From CBDBJQ01 sp965206405 (GTDB lineage Bacteria; Pseudomonadota; Alphaproteobacteria; UBA8366): a stretch of DNA of 64,000 bases. Shown piece by piece: positions 7,585 to 17,469 of the stretch (position 1 is its first letter; every line of letters starts with the position of its first letter). The stretch is from assembly GCA_965206405.1 (NCBI GenBank), contig CBDBJQ010000006.1:620001-684000 (forward strand), given 5' to 3'. A program made the translations under genes and the position numbers. The notes below the pieces were generated by a model. The model was not told the DNA's origin. It saw only the letters and a program-made list of their open reading frames with translations, and did not search any database.

Positions 7585-10500
7585 ATGCCCAAGCGTAGTG
7601 ACATCAAGACGATCGCCATTATCGGTGCCGGGCCGATTATCATCGGCCAAGCCTGCGAGTTCGACTATTCGGGCACTCAGGCCTGCAAGGCGCTGAAGGA
7701 GGAGGGCTACCGGGTTGTCCTCGTCAACTCGAATCCGGCGACAATCATGACCGATCCGGGTTTCGCTGACGCCACCTATATCGAACCGGTCACGCCTGCT
7801 CTGGTCGAGAAAATTCTCGAACGCGAGCGTCCTGACGCCCTGCTGCCGACGATGGGTGGCCAGACGGGTCTCAACACCGCGATGAAACTCGCCGAGAATG
7901 GCACCCTCGACCGTCTTGGAATCGAGTTGATCGGGGCCCGGGCCGAGGTGATCGTCCGGGCCGAAGATCGCCTGCAGTTCCGGGAGGTGATGGAGGAGAT
8001 AGGCCTCGAATGCCCGGCCAGCATGCTGGTTCACAGTGCCGGCGAGGCACAGGCGGCCCTCGACGTCGTCGGCCTGCCCGCGATTTTGCGCCCTTCCTTC
8101 ACCCTTGCCGGAACCGGCGGTGGCATCGCCTACAACCGGGATGAGTATTTTGCCCTGCTAGAGACCGGCATCCGGGCCTCGCCCGTCTCGGAGGTTCTGG
8201 TCGAGGAATCGGTGCTGGGCTGGAAGGAATACGAAATGGAGGTTGTCCGCGATCACGCCGACAACTGCATCATCGTCTGCTCCATAGAGAATATCGATCC
8301 GATGGGCATTCACACCGGCGATTCGGTGACGGTGGCGCCGGCCCTGACCTTGACCGACAAGGAATACCAGCGCATGCGGGACGCCTCGATCGCGTGTTTG
8401 CGCCGGATCGGCGTCGACACCGGCGGCTCCAACGTCCAGTTCGCGATCGACCCGGAGTCCGGCCGTATGGTGGTGATCGAGATGAACCCCAGGGTCTCAC
8501 GCTCCTCGGCCTTGGCCTCCAAGGCAACCGGGTTCCCGATCGCCAAGATCGCGGCCAAGCTGGCAGTCGGCTACACGCTCGATGAACTGGACAACGATAT
8601 CACCGGGGCGACCCCGGCGAGCTTCGAGCCGACGATCGACTACGTGGTCACCAAGATCCCTCGCTTCACCTTCGAGAAATTCCCTGGCGCCGATGCGACG
8701 CTGACGACGGCGATGAAATCGGTCGGCGAAGCAATGGCGATTGGCCGCACCTTCCAGGAAAGCTTCCAGAAGGCGTTGTGCTCGATGGAAACCGACCTGA
8801 CCGGACTCGACGAAATTGCCCCGATACCGGAAGCGGAGGAGGGTGCCGATTCGGATTCCGGCTCGGGTTCCGAATCGGAATCCCCGCTCCTGACTGCGTT
8901 GCGCAGGCCGGTGCCGGAGCGGCTGTTGTTGGCGGCCGAGGCGTATCGCGGCGGCCACAGCACGGCCGAGATCCACGAGGCTTGCCGCATCGATCCGTGG
9001 TTTCTCGAGCAGATTTCGGACCTGGTCTGCATCGAGGACGCGGTACGGCGTGACGGGCTTCCCGGCGACGCGGCGGGCATACTGCGCCTCAAGCAGGCGG
9101 GATTCTCGGATGCCCGTCTCGGTACACTTTCCGATCTTGGCGAAGCAGAGGTGGCCCGGTTTCGGCGCGATCTTGGAGTGCGGCCGGTATTCAAGCGCGT
9201 CGACACCTGTGCTGCGGAGTTTCCGGCGCGGACGCCGTATATGTATTCGGTCTACGAACGAGCTGCTCACGAGGACGGCGTCGAAGAGCCGGAATCCGAG
9301 ATCGAGGCGAGCGACCGCCGCAAGGTGGTGATCCTCGGCGGCGGGCCGAATCGAATCGGGCAGGGCATCGAGTTCGACTACTGCTGCGTTCATGCCGCTT
9401 TCGCGCTGTCCGAGGCCGGCCTCGAGACGATAATGGTGAACTGTAACCCCGAAACGGTCTCGACCGACTACGACACCTCGGACCGGCTTTATTTCGAACC
9501 GCTGACAGCCGAACACGTCACCGAACTGATCACGGCCGAGAGCGTGCGTGGCACGATCGAGGGAGTGATCGTCCAGTTCGGCGGCCAGACACCCCTGAAG
9601 CTCTCCCGGGTGCTGGAAGCGGCAGGTATCCCGATTCTCGGCACCAGTCCCGACGCCATCGACCGGGCCGAGGATCGCGACCGATTCCAGAACCTGATCG
9701 ACGAGCTGGGATTGCAGCAACCGGCCAACGGCACGGCCCATTCCGTTGAGGACGCAGTGCAGACGGCCAGGGAGATTGGCTATCCAGTGCTGCTGCGGCC
9801 GTCCTATGTACTTGGCGGCCGGGCGATGGAGTTGGTGCACGACGATGCTCAGCTACGGCGCTACATGGCGACGGCGGCACTAGCCTCGGGCGATCATCCA
9901 GTGCTGATAGACCATTACCTCAGGGATGCGGTCGAACTTGACGTCGATGCGCTGGCCGATGGCGAACAGGTGCACGTCGCCGGCATTATGGAGCATATCG
10001 AGGAAGCCGGAATCCATTCTGGCGACAGCGCGTGTTCACTGCCGCCCCATTCTCTCGGCGAAGAGGTTCTCGAAGAGATCCGCGAGCAGACCAGGCAGCT
10101 AGCCAGCGCTCTGGGCGTGGTCGGGCTGATGAATGTCCAGTACGCGGTGCGTGACGGCGTTGTCCATGTCATCGAGGTTAATCCCAGGGCCAGTCGCACA
10201 GCCCCTTTCGTGGCCAAGGCGACGGGTGTGCCGCTGGCAAAAATCGCTGCCCGGATAATGGTCGGCGACCGCCTTTCGGATTTCAATCTCGAGGCGGTGG
10301 CACTGGGCGACCACATTGCCGTGAAAGAGGCCGTGTTCCCGTTCCGGCGGTTTCCCGGCATCGACGTCATGCTCGGCCCGGAGATGAAATCGACGGGTGA
10401 GGTGATGGGCCTCGACAGGGATTTCGGACGCGCCTTCGCCAAGGCCCAGCTTGGCACTGGCGGCACTTTGCCGGATGGCGGTACGGTGTTCGTTTCGGTC

Positions 10501-10881
10501 AAGAACGATGACAAGGAAGTGTTCCTCGACCCCGTCCGCACACTCGTTGAACTCGGCTTCGAGGTGATGGCAACGCGCGGGACAGCTCGCTATATGGAGC
10601 AGCACGGAATTACCGTGCGCACCGTCAACAAGGTGCTGGAAGGCAACCCGCACATCGTCGACGCGATGATCAATGGCGAGGTCCAGCTGGTGTTCAACAC
10701 AACCGAGGGAGCGGAGGCGATCCGGGACAGTCGTGACCTCCGACGCACTGCCCTGATGCGTGACATTCCCTATTACACCACCCAGGCCGGCGCGGTGGCG
10801 GCGGTGATGGCGATCGAGGCTCTTCGCGCGGGGCCGCTTGAAGTGGCGTCGCTGCAATCTTACTTTGGGCACGCATTCTGA
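7585..10881 (+). CDS. carB: Carbamoyl-phosphate synthase large subunit
   Basis: CarB makes carbamoyl phosphate from bicarbonate, ammonia and two ATP. Two homologous ATP-grasp halves are visible, starting at KTIAIIGAGPIIIGQACEFDYSG and RKVVILGGGPNRIGQGIEFDY, each with its Mn-binding EMNPRVSRSSALASKATG or EVNPRASRTAPFVAKATG block. The C-terminal MGS-like allosteric domain starts near FVSVKNDDKEVFLDP. At 1098 residues it is slightly longer than the usual ~1075. The extra length is an acidic Ser/Asp/Glu/Gly stretch (about residues 413-432) in the linker before the oligomerisation domain. The next gene, greA, is 137 bases away and may have its own promoter. Confidence 0.98.
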   Translation: MPKRSDIKTIAIIGAGPIIIGQACEFDYSGTQACKALKEEGYRVVLVNSNPATIMTDPGFADATYIEPVTPALVEKILERERPDALLPTMGGQTGLNTAMKLAENGTLDRLGIELIGARAEVIVRAEDRLQFREVMEEIGLECPASMLVHSAGEAQAALDVVGLPAILRPSFTLAGTGGGIAYNRDEYFALLETGIRASPVSEVLVEESVLGWKEYEMEVVRDHADNCIIVCSIENIDPMGIHTGDSVTVAPALTLTDKEYQRMRDASIACLRRIGVDTGGSNVQFAIDPESGRMVVIEMNPRVSRSSALASKATGFPIAKIAAKLAVGYTLDELDNDITGATPASFEPTIDYVVTKIPRFTFEKFPGADATLTTAMKSVGEAMAIGRTFQESFQKALCSMETDLTGLDEIAPIPEAEEGADSDSGSGSESESPLLTALRRPVPERLLLAAEAYRGGHSTAEIHEACRIDPWFLEQISDLVCIEDAVRRDGLPGDAAGILRLKQAGFSDARLGTLSDLGEAEVARFRRDLGVRPVFKRVDTCAAEFPARTPYMYSVYERAAHEDGVEEPESEIEASDRRKVVILGGGPNRIGQGIEFDYCCVHAAFALSEAGLETIMVNCNPETVSTDYDTSDRLYFEPLTAEHVTELITAESVRGTIEGVIVQFGGQTPLKLSRVLEAAGIPILGTSPDAIDRAEDRDRFQNLIDELGLQQPANGTAHSVEDAVQTAREIGYPVLLRPSYVLGGRAMELVHDDAQLRRYMATAALASGDHPVLIDHYLRDAVELDVDALADGEQVHVAGIMEHIEEAGIHSGDSACSLPPHSLGEEVLEEIREQTRQLASALGVVGLMNVQYAVRDGVVHVIEVNPRASRTAPFVAKATGVPLAKIAARIMVGDRLSDFNLEAVALGDHIAVKEAVFPFRRFPGIDVMLGPEMKSTGEVMGLDRDFGRAFAKAQLGTGGTLPDGGTVFVSVKNDDKEVFLDPVRTLVELGFEVMATRGTARYMEQHGITVRTVNKVLEGNPHIVDAMINGEVQLVFNTTEGAEAIRDSRDLRRTALMRDIPYYTTQAGAVAAVMAIEALRAGPLEVASLQSYFGHAF

Positions 10882-11018
10882 AGACGGCCTCTGTCTGAAG
10901 GCGGGCTTTATGCGGTTTTGCCGAAATTCCGCCAGGGATCCGGAGGCCCTGTCCCGGGCATCGGAAATCCTCTCCCCGATGCAGGCGCGCTGTCTATGAA
11001 ATATGGGAGATTGAAGAC

Positions 11019-11495
11019 ATGGCTTCCGTGCCGATCACTGCTGCCGGCTTTGCTCGCATGCAGGAGGAATTGAAGACTCTGAAGAACGTCGAGCGTCCGG
11101 CCGTCGTCCGGGCCATCGCCGAAGCGCGCGAGCACGGGGATCTCTCCGAAAACGCCGAATACCACGCCGCGCGTGAGAAGCAGAGCTTTATCGAGGGGCG
11201 AATCTCGGAACTCGAGGGCAAGAGGGCATTGATCGAGGTGATCGACGTCACCGGCCTGAGCGGTGACAACGTAACCTTCGGTGCGACGGTGAAGATCGTC
11301 GATTGCGATACTGGAAAGGATTCTCGCTACCGTATTGTTGGCGAATACGAAGCCGATGCGTCGGCCGGCCTGCTGTCGGTCACGGCACCGCTGGCTCGGG
11401 CGCTGATCGGCAAGACCGTTGGCGATATCGCGGAAGTCACCACGCCGGGTGGCGCCAAGGATTACGAGATCCTCACGGTTTCTTTCGAGACCTGA
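11019..11495 (+). CDS. greA: Transcription elongation factor GreA
   Basis: GreA enters the secondary channel of stalled RNA polymerase and stimulates cleavage of backtracked RNA. The 158-residue protein has the N-terminal coiled-coil hairpin with its acidic tip region (AREHGDLSENAEYHAAREKQ), followed by the C-terminal FKBP-like domain (SVTAPLARALIGKTVGDIAEV). Length and both signature blocks fit GreA rather than GreB. Start ATG 11019 follows a purine-rich GGGAGATTGAAGAC stretch. A short perfect hairpin lies directly after the stop. Confidence 0.97.
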   Translation: MASVPITAAGFARMQEELKTLKNVERPAVVRAIAEAREHGDLSENAEYHAAREKQSFIEGRISELEGKRALIEVIDVTGLSGDNVTFGATVKIVDCDTGKDSRYRIVGEYEADASAGLLSVTAPLARALIGKTVGDIAEVTTPGGAKDYEILTVSFET

Positions 11496-11497
11496 CC

Positions 11498-11513
11498 GCA
11501 CCCCGCCGGGTGC
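11498..11513 (+). terminator. Possible weak terminator after greA
   Basis: GCACCC-CGCC-GGGTGC forms a perfect 6-bp stem with a 4-base loop starting three bases after the greA stop codon. It is followed by TCTCACC rather than a U run, so intrinsic termination would be weak. The convergent gene rodA ends 47 bases further on. Confidence 0.4.
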
Positions 11514-11559
11514 TCTCACCGAGTGGAGCCCGGTGTCACCTGCGGCTTGGATGTATCCG

Positions 11560-12699
11560 TTACATGTCGCTCTGTCTGATTTTGAGGCTGGAGTGAATAT
11601 GGACATTCAAAAGCAGGCCGATGGCGATCATTGTCGTCAACATCGATGTCCCTCCGTAGGAGATCAGCGGCAGGGGTGCGCCGACCACCGGAATCAACCC
11701 GGTGCTCATGGCCATGTTGGTGTACATGTTTAGGAACAGGGTCGTCGAGATTCCGATCGCAAGCAGGGCGCCGAACTGGCTACGTGAGTTTGCGGAGATC
11801 CGGAAACCCGACGCGATGATGATCCCGTAGAGAACAATGACGACCAATCCTCCGACGAAGCCAAGCTCCTCGGCTAGCATGGCGAAGATGAAGTCGGTAT
11901 GGCGCTCCGGGAGAAAGTCGAGATAGCTCTGTGTTCCCTTGAGGATTCCCCGGCCGAAGAATCCGCCGGAGCCGAGGGCGATTTTAGCCTGGATGATGTG
12001 GTATCCGGTGGCGAGTGGGTCGTCTTGCGGCGACAGGAAGGTCAGCAAGCGCGCCTTTTGGTAGTCGTGCAGGTAAGCCCATGCGACCGGTAGCATCGCA
12101 AGGCTGGCGATTCCGACGGCGCCGAGCAGCCAGATTCTCAAGCCGGCCATGAAACACACGGCCACGCCGCTTGCCGCCAGCAAGACGGCGGTTCCGAGAT
12201 CCGGCTGTCTGACAACCAGCACAACCGGCGTCGCGATCAAGATCAGGGGCACAATCAGATTTCTGAATTTCTGGAAGCCGTCTGGGCCGACCATGTGGAA
12301 ATACCGCGCAAGGACGAGTAGCAGGGCGATTTTCATCGGCTCCGATGGCTGGTAGCGGAAAGCCCCGAGATTGAGCCAGCGCGTGGCTCCCATACCGGCG
12401 GTACCGGCGAATTCGACGAAGATGAGCAAGCTCAGGACTGCCAGATAGAAAACAATGGCATAACGGGCCCAGATTCGGATGTCGATGAGGGCGATGACGA
12501 GCATCAGGCCGAGGCTGAATCCGAAACGGATCATCTGCGGTCGTGCCCACGGATCGAGATTGCCGTAGGCAGCCGAATAAAGCATGACGAAACCAATGCA
12601 GGCGAGCATGATGGTTGCTGTCACCAGTGGCCAGTGGATACTCCCCAGCCGCTGGCGCCACGGCAGGGTCTTCCGTTGGTTGACGATATCAAGCGCCAT
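11560..12699 (-). CDS. rodA: Rod-shape SEDS glycosyltransferase RodA
   Basis: RodA polymerises glycan strands from lipid II in the elongasome, paired with PBP2. The 379-residue protein is a multi-spanning membrane protein of the SEDS family. Visible signatures include RPQMIRFGFSLGLMLVIALID, GATRWLNLGAFRYQPSEPMKIALLL, QAKIALGSGGFFGRGILKGTQ and LPERHTDFIFAMLAEELGFVGG near the C terminus. The frame opens at 12768, but MALDIVNQ at 12699 has GGAAAGACGGAAG just upstream and overlaps the end of mrdA by only 11 bases, so it is chosen. It is the last gene of mreB-mreC-mreD-mrdA-rodA. Confidence 0.96.
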   Translation of the reverse strand: MALDIVNQRKTLPWRQRLGSIHWPLVTATIMLACIGFVMLYSAAYGNLDPWARPQMIRFGFSLGLMLVIALIDIRIWARYAIVFYLAVLSLLIFVEFAGTAGMGATRWLNLGAFRYQPSEPMKIALLLVLARYFHMVGPDGFQKFRNLIVPLILIATPVVLVVRQPDLGTAVLLAASGVAVCFMAGLRIWLLGAVGIASLAMLPVAWAYLHDYQKARLLTFLSPQDDPLATGYHIIQAKIALGSGGFFGRGILKGTQSYLDFLPERHTDFIFAMLAEELGFVGGLVVIVLYGIIIASGFRISANSRSQFGALLAIGISTTLFLNMYTNMAMSTGLIPVVGAPLPLISYGGTSMLTTMIAIGLLLNVHIHSSLKIRQSDM

Positions 12700-14590
12700 C
12701 GGGCTTCCGTCTTTCCTCCGAGGTGACGTCGGCGTGTTTGTGCCATCGTCCGCTGGTCCCGCGGGCACTGTCGAGTTCCTGCATCCTGGTCAGGATGTCG
12801 CGTGCGAGCGGGGCTGCGACCTTCGATCCGCTACCGCCGTGCTCGACGATAATCGACACCGCATAGTGTGGCGCGTGTACTGGCGCGCACCCGACGAACA
12901 GTGAATGATCGCGGTACTTCCACGGCAGATCCTTGTTGCGGAACGTGCCCGCCTCTCTCTGCGCCTTGGTGATCTGAACCACCTGAGAGGTTCCCGTCTT
13001 GCCGGCCATCGCATAGTCCGAGGCCTTGATCCGGGAACGATAAGCCGTGCCTCTGGGATGGTTCGTGACCTGGTCGAGCGCCTTCATCACCAAGGTCCGT
13101 GAGGTGGCGGAGAGGCCGGGAAGGGCAGCGGCAGCACGTACATCTCCGGGCGCTTTCGGATGATCGGCGTATAGCCGGGGGGTGACGGCAAAACCGCCAT
13201 TGACGACACGCGCCGTCATAACCGCGAGCTGGAGAGGTGTAGCCAGGACGTAGCTCTGGCCGATCGCGGTCATGATGGTTTCGCTTTCGTACCAGTTGTC
13301 CTTGATCTGAGTTTTTTTCCAGGCCGGGGTTGGCACCAGACCTTTCTTTTCGCCGGGAAGATCGATGCCAAGCAAAGCGCCGAGGCCGAGCAGGCGAGCC
13401 ATGCGTGCAATGTTCTCGATGCCGACTTTGCGGGCCAGGAAATAAAAATAAACATCGCAGGATTCGCGCATACCCGAGACCATATCGAGATGGCCATGCC
13501 CGTATTTTTTCCAGCAGTGGAACCGCTGATTGGCAAGCTGGGTGTATCCACCGCAGAAGACGGTAGTGTGGGGATCGATGCCTTGTTCCAGGGCGGCGAG
13601 CATGACCACGATCTTGAAAGTTGATCCGGGCGGATACTGTCCGGCAATGGCGTTGTTGTTGAGCGGTCTGTCGGGGTGTCGCTGCAGGCCCTTCCAGATC
13701 TCCGGATCGATACTGGTGCTGAACAGATTGGCGTCGTAGTTGGGTATGGACACCATGGCGAGGACGTCGCCGTTGTGAACGTCGAGAAGCACGGCGGCGG
13801 CGCGGCGGTGGGAAGACAGACGCTCGACCATGTAGCGCTGCATCTCGGTGTCCAGCGTCAGGGTTATGGGTTGTCCGGGCTGGCTCGCTTGCCGGGACAG
13901 CTCCCTGATAATCCGCCCGGCAGCATTGACTTCGACCTTGCGGTTGCCCGCCGAGCCGCGCAGAAGATCGTCGTATCGCTTCTCGATACCAGTCTTGCCG
14001 ATGCGGAAATTTGGCATCAGCAACAGGTGATTGTCCTTGCTGTCTTCCGACGGCTTGGCCACGTAACCCGTCACATGGATCGTATCGGTCCCGTTCGGGT
14101 AGTGGCGGATCTGCGTCATCTCGACATGCACGCCGGGCAGGCGATAGGCATTGGTTTCGATTTGGAGCAGCTGCTCCCAGGTCATGTCGGCATGCAGGAG
14201 GACCGGAATGAACGGAAATGCCGAGTGGAAGGTTTTGCGAACCGTATCGATATGATTCCAGTCGAGATCTATCAGCGAATCGAGACGGGTCAGCAGCGTA
14301 TCGAGATCTGGTGTATTCTCGGGTATGGCGACAAGGGTGTAGCTTTGCTTGTTGACGGCGATGGGAACCCCGCGCCGGTCGAGAATCACGCCGCGCTCGG
14401 GTAGCAGCAACCTCAAGTGGATGCGGTTTTTTTCAGCCAACACCCGGTAGTTCCGACCCTGTGTCACCTGGAGGTAGTAGAGACGTGCGCCAAGGCCGGT
14501 AATGCAGGCCAGGTTGACGATGCCCATAAAAACCGCGCGTCGACTGAAGTGGAATTCTCGAGGCGGTCTGGATATCTGCCGTCGGAACAT
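12689..14590 (-). CDS. mrdA: Penicillin-binding protein 2 (elongation transpeptidase)
   Basis: PBP2 cross-links peptidoglycan during side-wall growth and partners RodA. An N-terminal membrane anchor (AVFMGIVNLACITGLGARLYYLQV) is followed by the pedestal domain (RGVILDRRGVPIAVN). The transpeptidase domain holds the three active-site motifs: SXXK in PPGSTFKIV, the SXD-type motif in RESCDVYFYFLA, and KTGTS in YAMAGKTGTSQV. The frame opens at 14644 but would overlap mreD; MFRRQISRPP at 14590 begins eight bases after the mreD stop and fits the family N terminus. That gives 633 residues. Confidence 0.96.
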   Translation of the reverse strand: MFRRQISRPPREFHFSRRAVFMGIVNLACITGLGARLYYLQVTQGRNYRVLAEKNRIHLRLLLPERGVILDRRGVPIAVNKQSYTLVAIPENTPDLDTLLTRLDSLIDLDWNHIDTVRKTFHSAFPFIPVLLHADMTWEQLLQIETNAYRLPGVHVEMTQIRHYPNGTDTIHVTGYVAKPSEDSKDNHLLLMPNFRIGKTGIEKRYDDLLRGSAGNRKVEVNAAGRIIRELSRQASQPGQPITLTLDTEMQRYMVERLSSHRRAAAVLLDVHNGDVLAMVSIPNYDANLFSTSIDPEIWKGLQRHPDRPLNNNAIAGQYPPGSTFKIVVMLAALEQGIDPHTTVFCGGYTQLANQRFHCWKKYGHGHLDMVSGMRESCDVYFYFLARKVGIENIARMARLLGLGALLGIDLPGEKKGLVPTPAWKKTQIKDNWYESETIMTAIGQSYVLATPLQLAVMTARVVNGGFAVTPRLYADHPKAPGDVRAAAALPGLSATSRTLVMKALDQVTNHPRGTAYRSRIKASDYAMAGKTGTSQVVQITKAQREAGTFRNKDLPWKYRDHSLFVGCAPVHAPHYAVSIIVEHGGSGSKVAAPLARDILTRMQELDSARGTSGRWHKHADVTSEERRKPDGA

Positions 14591-14598
14591 AGTGACGC

Positions 14599-15111
14599 CT
14601 ATATCTGCATCGAGAAACGATGCAACCTCATCAGCGGTAACCACACCAGCGGGTAGGCGGCGATGGTCGACAGGGTCATGAACAGCACCGGCAGGGCGTC
14701 GGGAAGGTTACCGACTGTCAGCAACGTCAAAAACCACTTCATCGCCGCAACGAGGACAACGATCAGGGCCAGGTTGACCCAGGTCATGCTGAATCCACTG
14801 TCATGGATAGCCTGGCGCGAGAGAATGGCTACGAAGCGAATTAACAGGAGAATGATCGCATTAAAGCCTGGGGCACTGCCTGACAGGATGTCGACGAGAA
14901 GGCCGATTGCGAAAGCCACGCTGGTGGGCAGGAACCTCGGGGAATAGATCGACCAATAGAAGACCGCGATCAGGACAAGATCGGTCGGCGCCGCAGTTAT
15001 GCCTGGAAACCGCACCGGCACCGCTGCGAGAAGGGCCAGCGCCAGGGTCGTGGCAAACGGCATGGCGGTATGCAGGACGCGGCCGGAGACGGTTTGGGTT
15101 TCGGTACTCAT
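14599..15111 (-). CDS. mreD: Rod shape-determining protein MreD
   Basis: A 170-residue hydrophobic protein with about five predicted membrane spans. It sits between mreC and mrdA and overlaps the mreC stop by ATGA. The stretch PTDLVLIAVFYWSIYSPRFLPTSVAF with LVDILSGSAPGFNAIILL is typical of MreD, a poorly conserved membrane member of the elongasome. Position in the operon adds most of the certainty. Confidence 0.9.
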   Translation of the reverse strand: MSTETQTVSGRVLHTAMPFATTLALALLAAVPVRFPGITAAPTDLVLIAVFYWSIYSPRFLPTSVAFAIGLLVDILSGSAPGFNAIILLLIRFVAILSRQAIHDSGFSMTWVNLALIVVLVAAMKWFLTLLTVGNLPDALPVLFMTLSTIAAYPLVWLPLMRLHRFSMQI

Positions 15112-16037
15112 GGGTTGTCTGCAGCGGATACAGCGCTGTCGTTCGGGCCGCGATCGATCAGGTGCAGAAATTCGACTTTCCGCAGGTCGGCGAAAGGTTT
15201 GACGAAGATCGCGGTCGTCAGGATACCCAATGATGTCGAAGGTTCAGCGGTATCGGGAGTGTCGGGGGCATCAAGGGATCTGAAAACTTTCTGAGGGTTG
15301 GTGACCTCGCCGATCGGCAGGCCGTGCGGGAACACGCCGCTTTGGCCAGAGGTGACGACGATGGAACGTGGCGGTATATTTCCCGGATGTTGCAGATAGC
15401 GCAGGCTGGGCAGCTTGAAATTGTTGCCAACCAGTATCGCCGGCTCGCGGCCTGGGCCTACCAAAACCGGTATGCGGCTGTTCAGATCGGTCAGCAACAG
15501 CACCCTGGCGGCGTTTCGGCCTGTCGAAATAACCCGGCCGGCAAGACCCTTTCCGGTCATCGCCGCCATGTTTGGGCGAATGCCATCGCTGTCGCCGGCG
15601 TTGATCAGCAGGCTGCGCACGAAGGTGCTGTTACTGTCGCCAACGATGCGGGCAGTGACTGAGTGCGCAACGTCCTCGGGAACCACTTTTAGCAGGGTGC
15701 GGAGAATCTGGTTTTCCGCTTTCAGCTCGCGGATCTCGTGGCGCCATCGGATCAGTTGATCGTTCTCGGTCCGAAGATTCGCGTTCTCTTCCTCGAGATA
15801 GAAGATGCCGCTGGCGGTCTCGGCTACCTCTGAGATCGTCCCCGTGGCTATGGTAGCGACGTCGAGAAGCGGTGTCGCGATATCGACGACATGCATGCGT
15901 AGCCGCTCGAAGATCTGCGGTTGGGCGGCCTGAAATATCAGGAGGCCGCTCGCCATCAGGGCGAAAAACAGAATTGAGCCGTATATGCGGAACTGACGGT
16001 TCGTCAGTATTCGTTGCAAGGCCGTTCCGAATCTCAT
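15108..16037 (-). CDS. mreC: Rod shape-determining protein MreC
   Basis: MreC is a bitopic inner-membrane protein whose periplasmic part binds and activates PBP2. One N-terminal membrane segment (IYGSILFFALMASGLLIF) is followed by a coiled coil (LEEENANLRTENDQLIRWRHEIRELKAEN) and the beta-barrel domain (VTARIVGDSNSTFVRSLLINAG; SGQSGVFPHGLPIGEV). The frame opens with a TTG at 16082; the ATG at 16037 (MRFGTALQRIL) is preferred and gives 309 residues. The stop overlaps the start of mreD. Confidence 0.94.
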   Translation of the reverse strand: MRFGTALQRILTNRQFRIYGSILFFALMASGLLIFQAAQPQIFERLRMHVVDIATPLLDVATIATGTISEVAETASGIFYLEEENANLRTENDQLIRWRHEIRELKAENQILRTLLKVVPEDVAHSVTARIVGDSNSTFVRSLLINAGDSDGIRPNMAAMTGKGLAGRVISTGRNAARVLLLTDLNSRIPVLVGPGREPAILVGNNFKLPSLRYLQHPGNIPPRSIVVTSGQSGVFPHGLPIGEVTNPQKVFRSLDAPDTPDTAEPSTSLGILTTAIFVKPFADLRKVEFLHLIDRGPNDSAVSAADNP

Positions 16038-16091
16038 CGCCGTTCCGCCATTTGTTTCCGGGCTGGCAAGACCCCGGGTCAAGCGTCCGCT

Positions 16092-17126
16092 TCAGGCACC
16101 CTGATGCAATACTTTCTTCATATGCCGTATGTTTTCTAGGCAGTGGCCGGTCCCGATTGCAACGCACGATATCGGATCTTCGGCGATCAGGGTCGTCATC
16201 CCCGTGATTTCACGGATGTAGGTATCGATATTGGGCAACAACGCGCCGCCGCCGGTCAGGACGATCCCGGCTTCGATGATATCAGAGGAGATTTCCGGCG
16301 GGATGTTCTCCAAGGCGTTGCGGATCGCGTTGGCGATCTCGTTGACGGCGTCGGCGAGGCTCTCGGAGATCTGGTTCTGGGTGATCTCGACGCTCTTGGG
16401 GATGTTGGCGATGATATCCCGGCCCTTGATCGTGATGGAGCGCTCGGTTTTGCTGATGGTGGCGGAGCCGATTGCCATCTTGATACGCTCGGCGCTCGTT
16501 TCGCCGATCAGGATATTTGTTGTGCGGCGCAGATAGGAGATGATGGCGGTGTCCATCGCATCGCCGCCGACCCGGACCGAATGCGAGTAGACGAGGCCGC
16601 CAAGGGAGGTGATGCCGATCTCCGTTGTGCCACCGCCGATATCGACAACCATTGAACCGGAGGGGGCGGTAACCGGGAGGCCGGCCCCGATAGCCGCAGC
16701 CATAGGCTCCTCAATCATGTAGACACGCCGGGCACCGGCGGCCTCGACCGAATCCTGAATCGCGCGCCGTTCCACGGGTGTTGCGCCGGAAGGCACGCAG
16801 ATCACGATCTGCGGGCTGGTGAAACTGCGGCGGTTATGAACCTTCTCGATGAAATACCTGATCATCGCTTCGGCGACTTCGAAATCGGCGATGACGCCGT
16901 CGCGTAACGGACGGATCGCGGAGATGCTGCCCGGAGTCTTGCCGATCATCATCTTGGCATCGTCGCCAACCGCGAGTACTTGCGTGCCGTTCTTCATTTC
17001 GGTGGTGGCGACAACAGAAGGTTCGTTGAGCACGATGCCGCGCCCTTTGACATAGACAAGGGTGTTTGCGGTGCCGAGGTCGATTGCCATATCGGCAGAA
17101 AACAAGCCAAGAAGATGTGCAAACAT
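16092..17126 (-). CDS. mreB: Actin-like rod shape-determining protein MreB
   Basis: MreB forms membrane-bound filaments that guide cell-wall synthesis. The 344-residue protein has the actin-fold ATP motifs: phosphate 1 (AIDLGTANTLVYVKGRGIVL), phosphate 2 (MVVDIGGGTTEIGITSLGG) and adenosine (GIVLTGGGALLPNIDTYI). The hydrophobic loop and N terminus (MFAHLLGLFSADMA) are suited to membrane contact. It heads the rod-shape operon; mreC follows within about 55 bases. A plausible sigma-70 promoter lies about 240 bases upstream. Confidence 0.98.
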   Translation of the reverse strand: MFAHLLGLFSADMAIDLGTANTLVYVKGRGIVLNEPSVVATTEMKNGTQVLAVGDDAKMMIGKTPGSISAIRPLRDGVIADFEVAEAMIRYFIEKVHNRRSFTSPQIVICVPSGATPVERRAIQDSVEAAGARRVYMIEEPMAAAIGAGLPVTAPSGSMVVDIGGGTTEIGITSLGGLVYSHSVRVGGDAMDTAIISYLRRTTNILIGETSAERIKMAIGSATISKTERSITIKGRDIIANIPKSVEITQNQISESLADAVNEIANAIRNALENIPPEISSDIIEAGIVLTGGGALLPNIDTYIREITGMTTLIAEDPISCVAIGTGHCLENIRHMKKVLHQGA

Positions 17127-17363
17127 GCCGTGTTTACGCCTCTGTATCTATCAATCCGAAGATTCGGAGATCATCGTGCCCGGATGTCGCATTTGGGTGT
17201 TTTCATACCGTTGATGCGTTCCCTGGTCTGGGGTGCGCCTGGCGTTTTATGGATTCCGGGGCCGGGCCTGGATGGCATGCCCGCCAACCTGAATTCGAGC
17301 GAAATCGGCTCCGTTTCACGCCGCCGGACCACCGGGAATGCTTCCATAGCCATGGAATTATGC

Positions 17364-17391
17364 ACTATAGGGTATTCAACCCTTGGAGCAA
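17364..17391 (-). promoter_or_regulatory. Candidate sigma-70 promoter for mreB
   Basis: On the minus strand TTGCTC (17391-17386) and TATAGT (17369-17364) are separated by 16 bases, matching the -35 and -10 consensus at four and five positions of six. The spacer contains a small palindrome, GGGT-TGAAT-ACCC. This is the most AT-rich part of the 343-base gap between ilvC and mreB, and a start near 17357 would give a leader of about 230 nt. The rest of the gap (17127-17469) shows no gene. Confidence 0.45.
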
Positions 17392-17469
17392 TAAGGAAAA
17401 TTACGGTTTTCCCGTGCTCCTGGCAATTGCCGGCAATCACCGGCCGCCGCTCCGCCCCGGAAAACCGGT

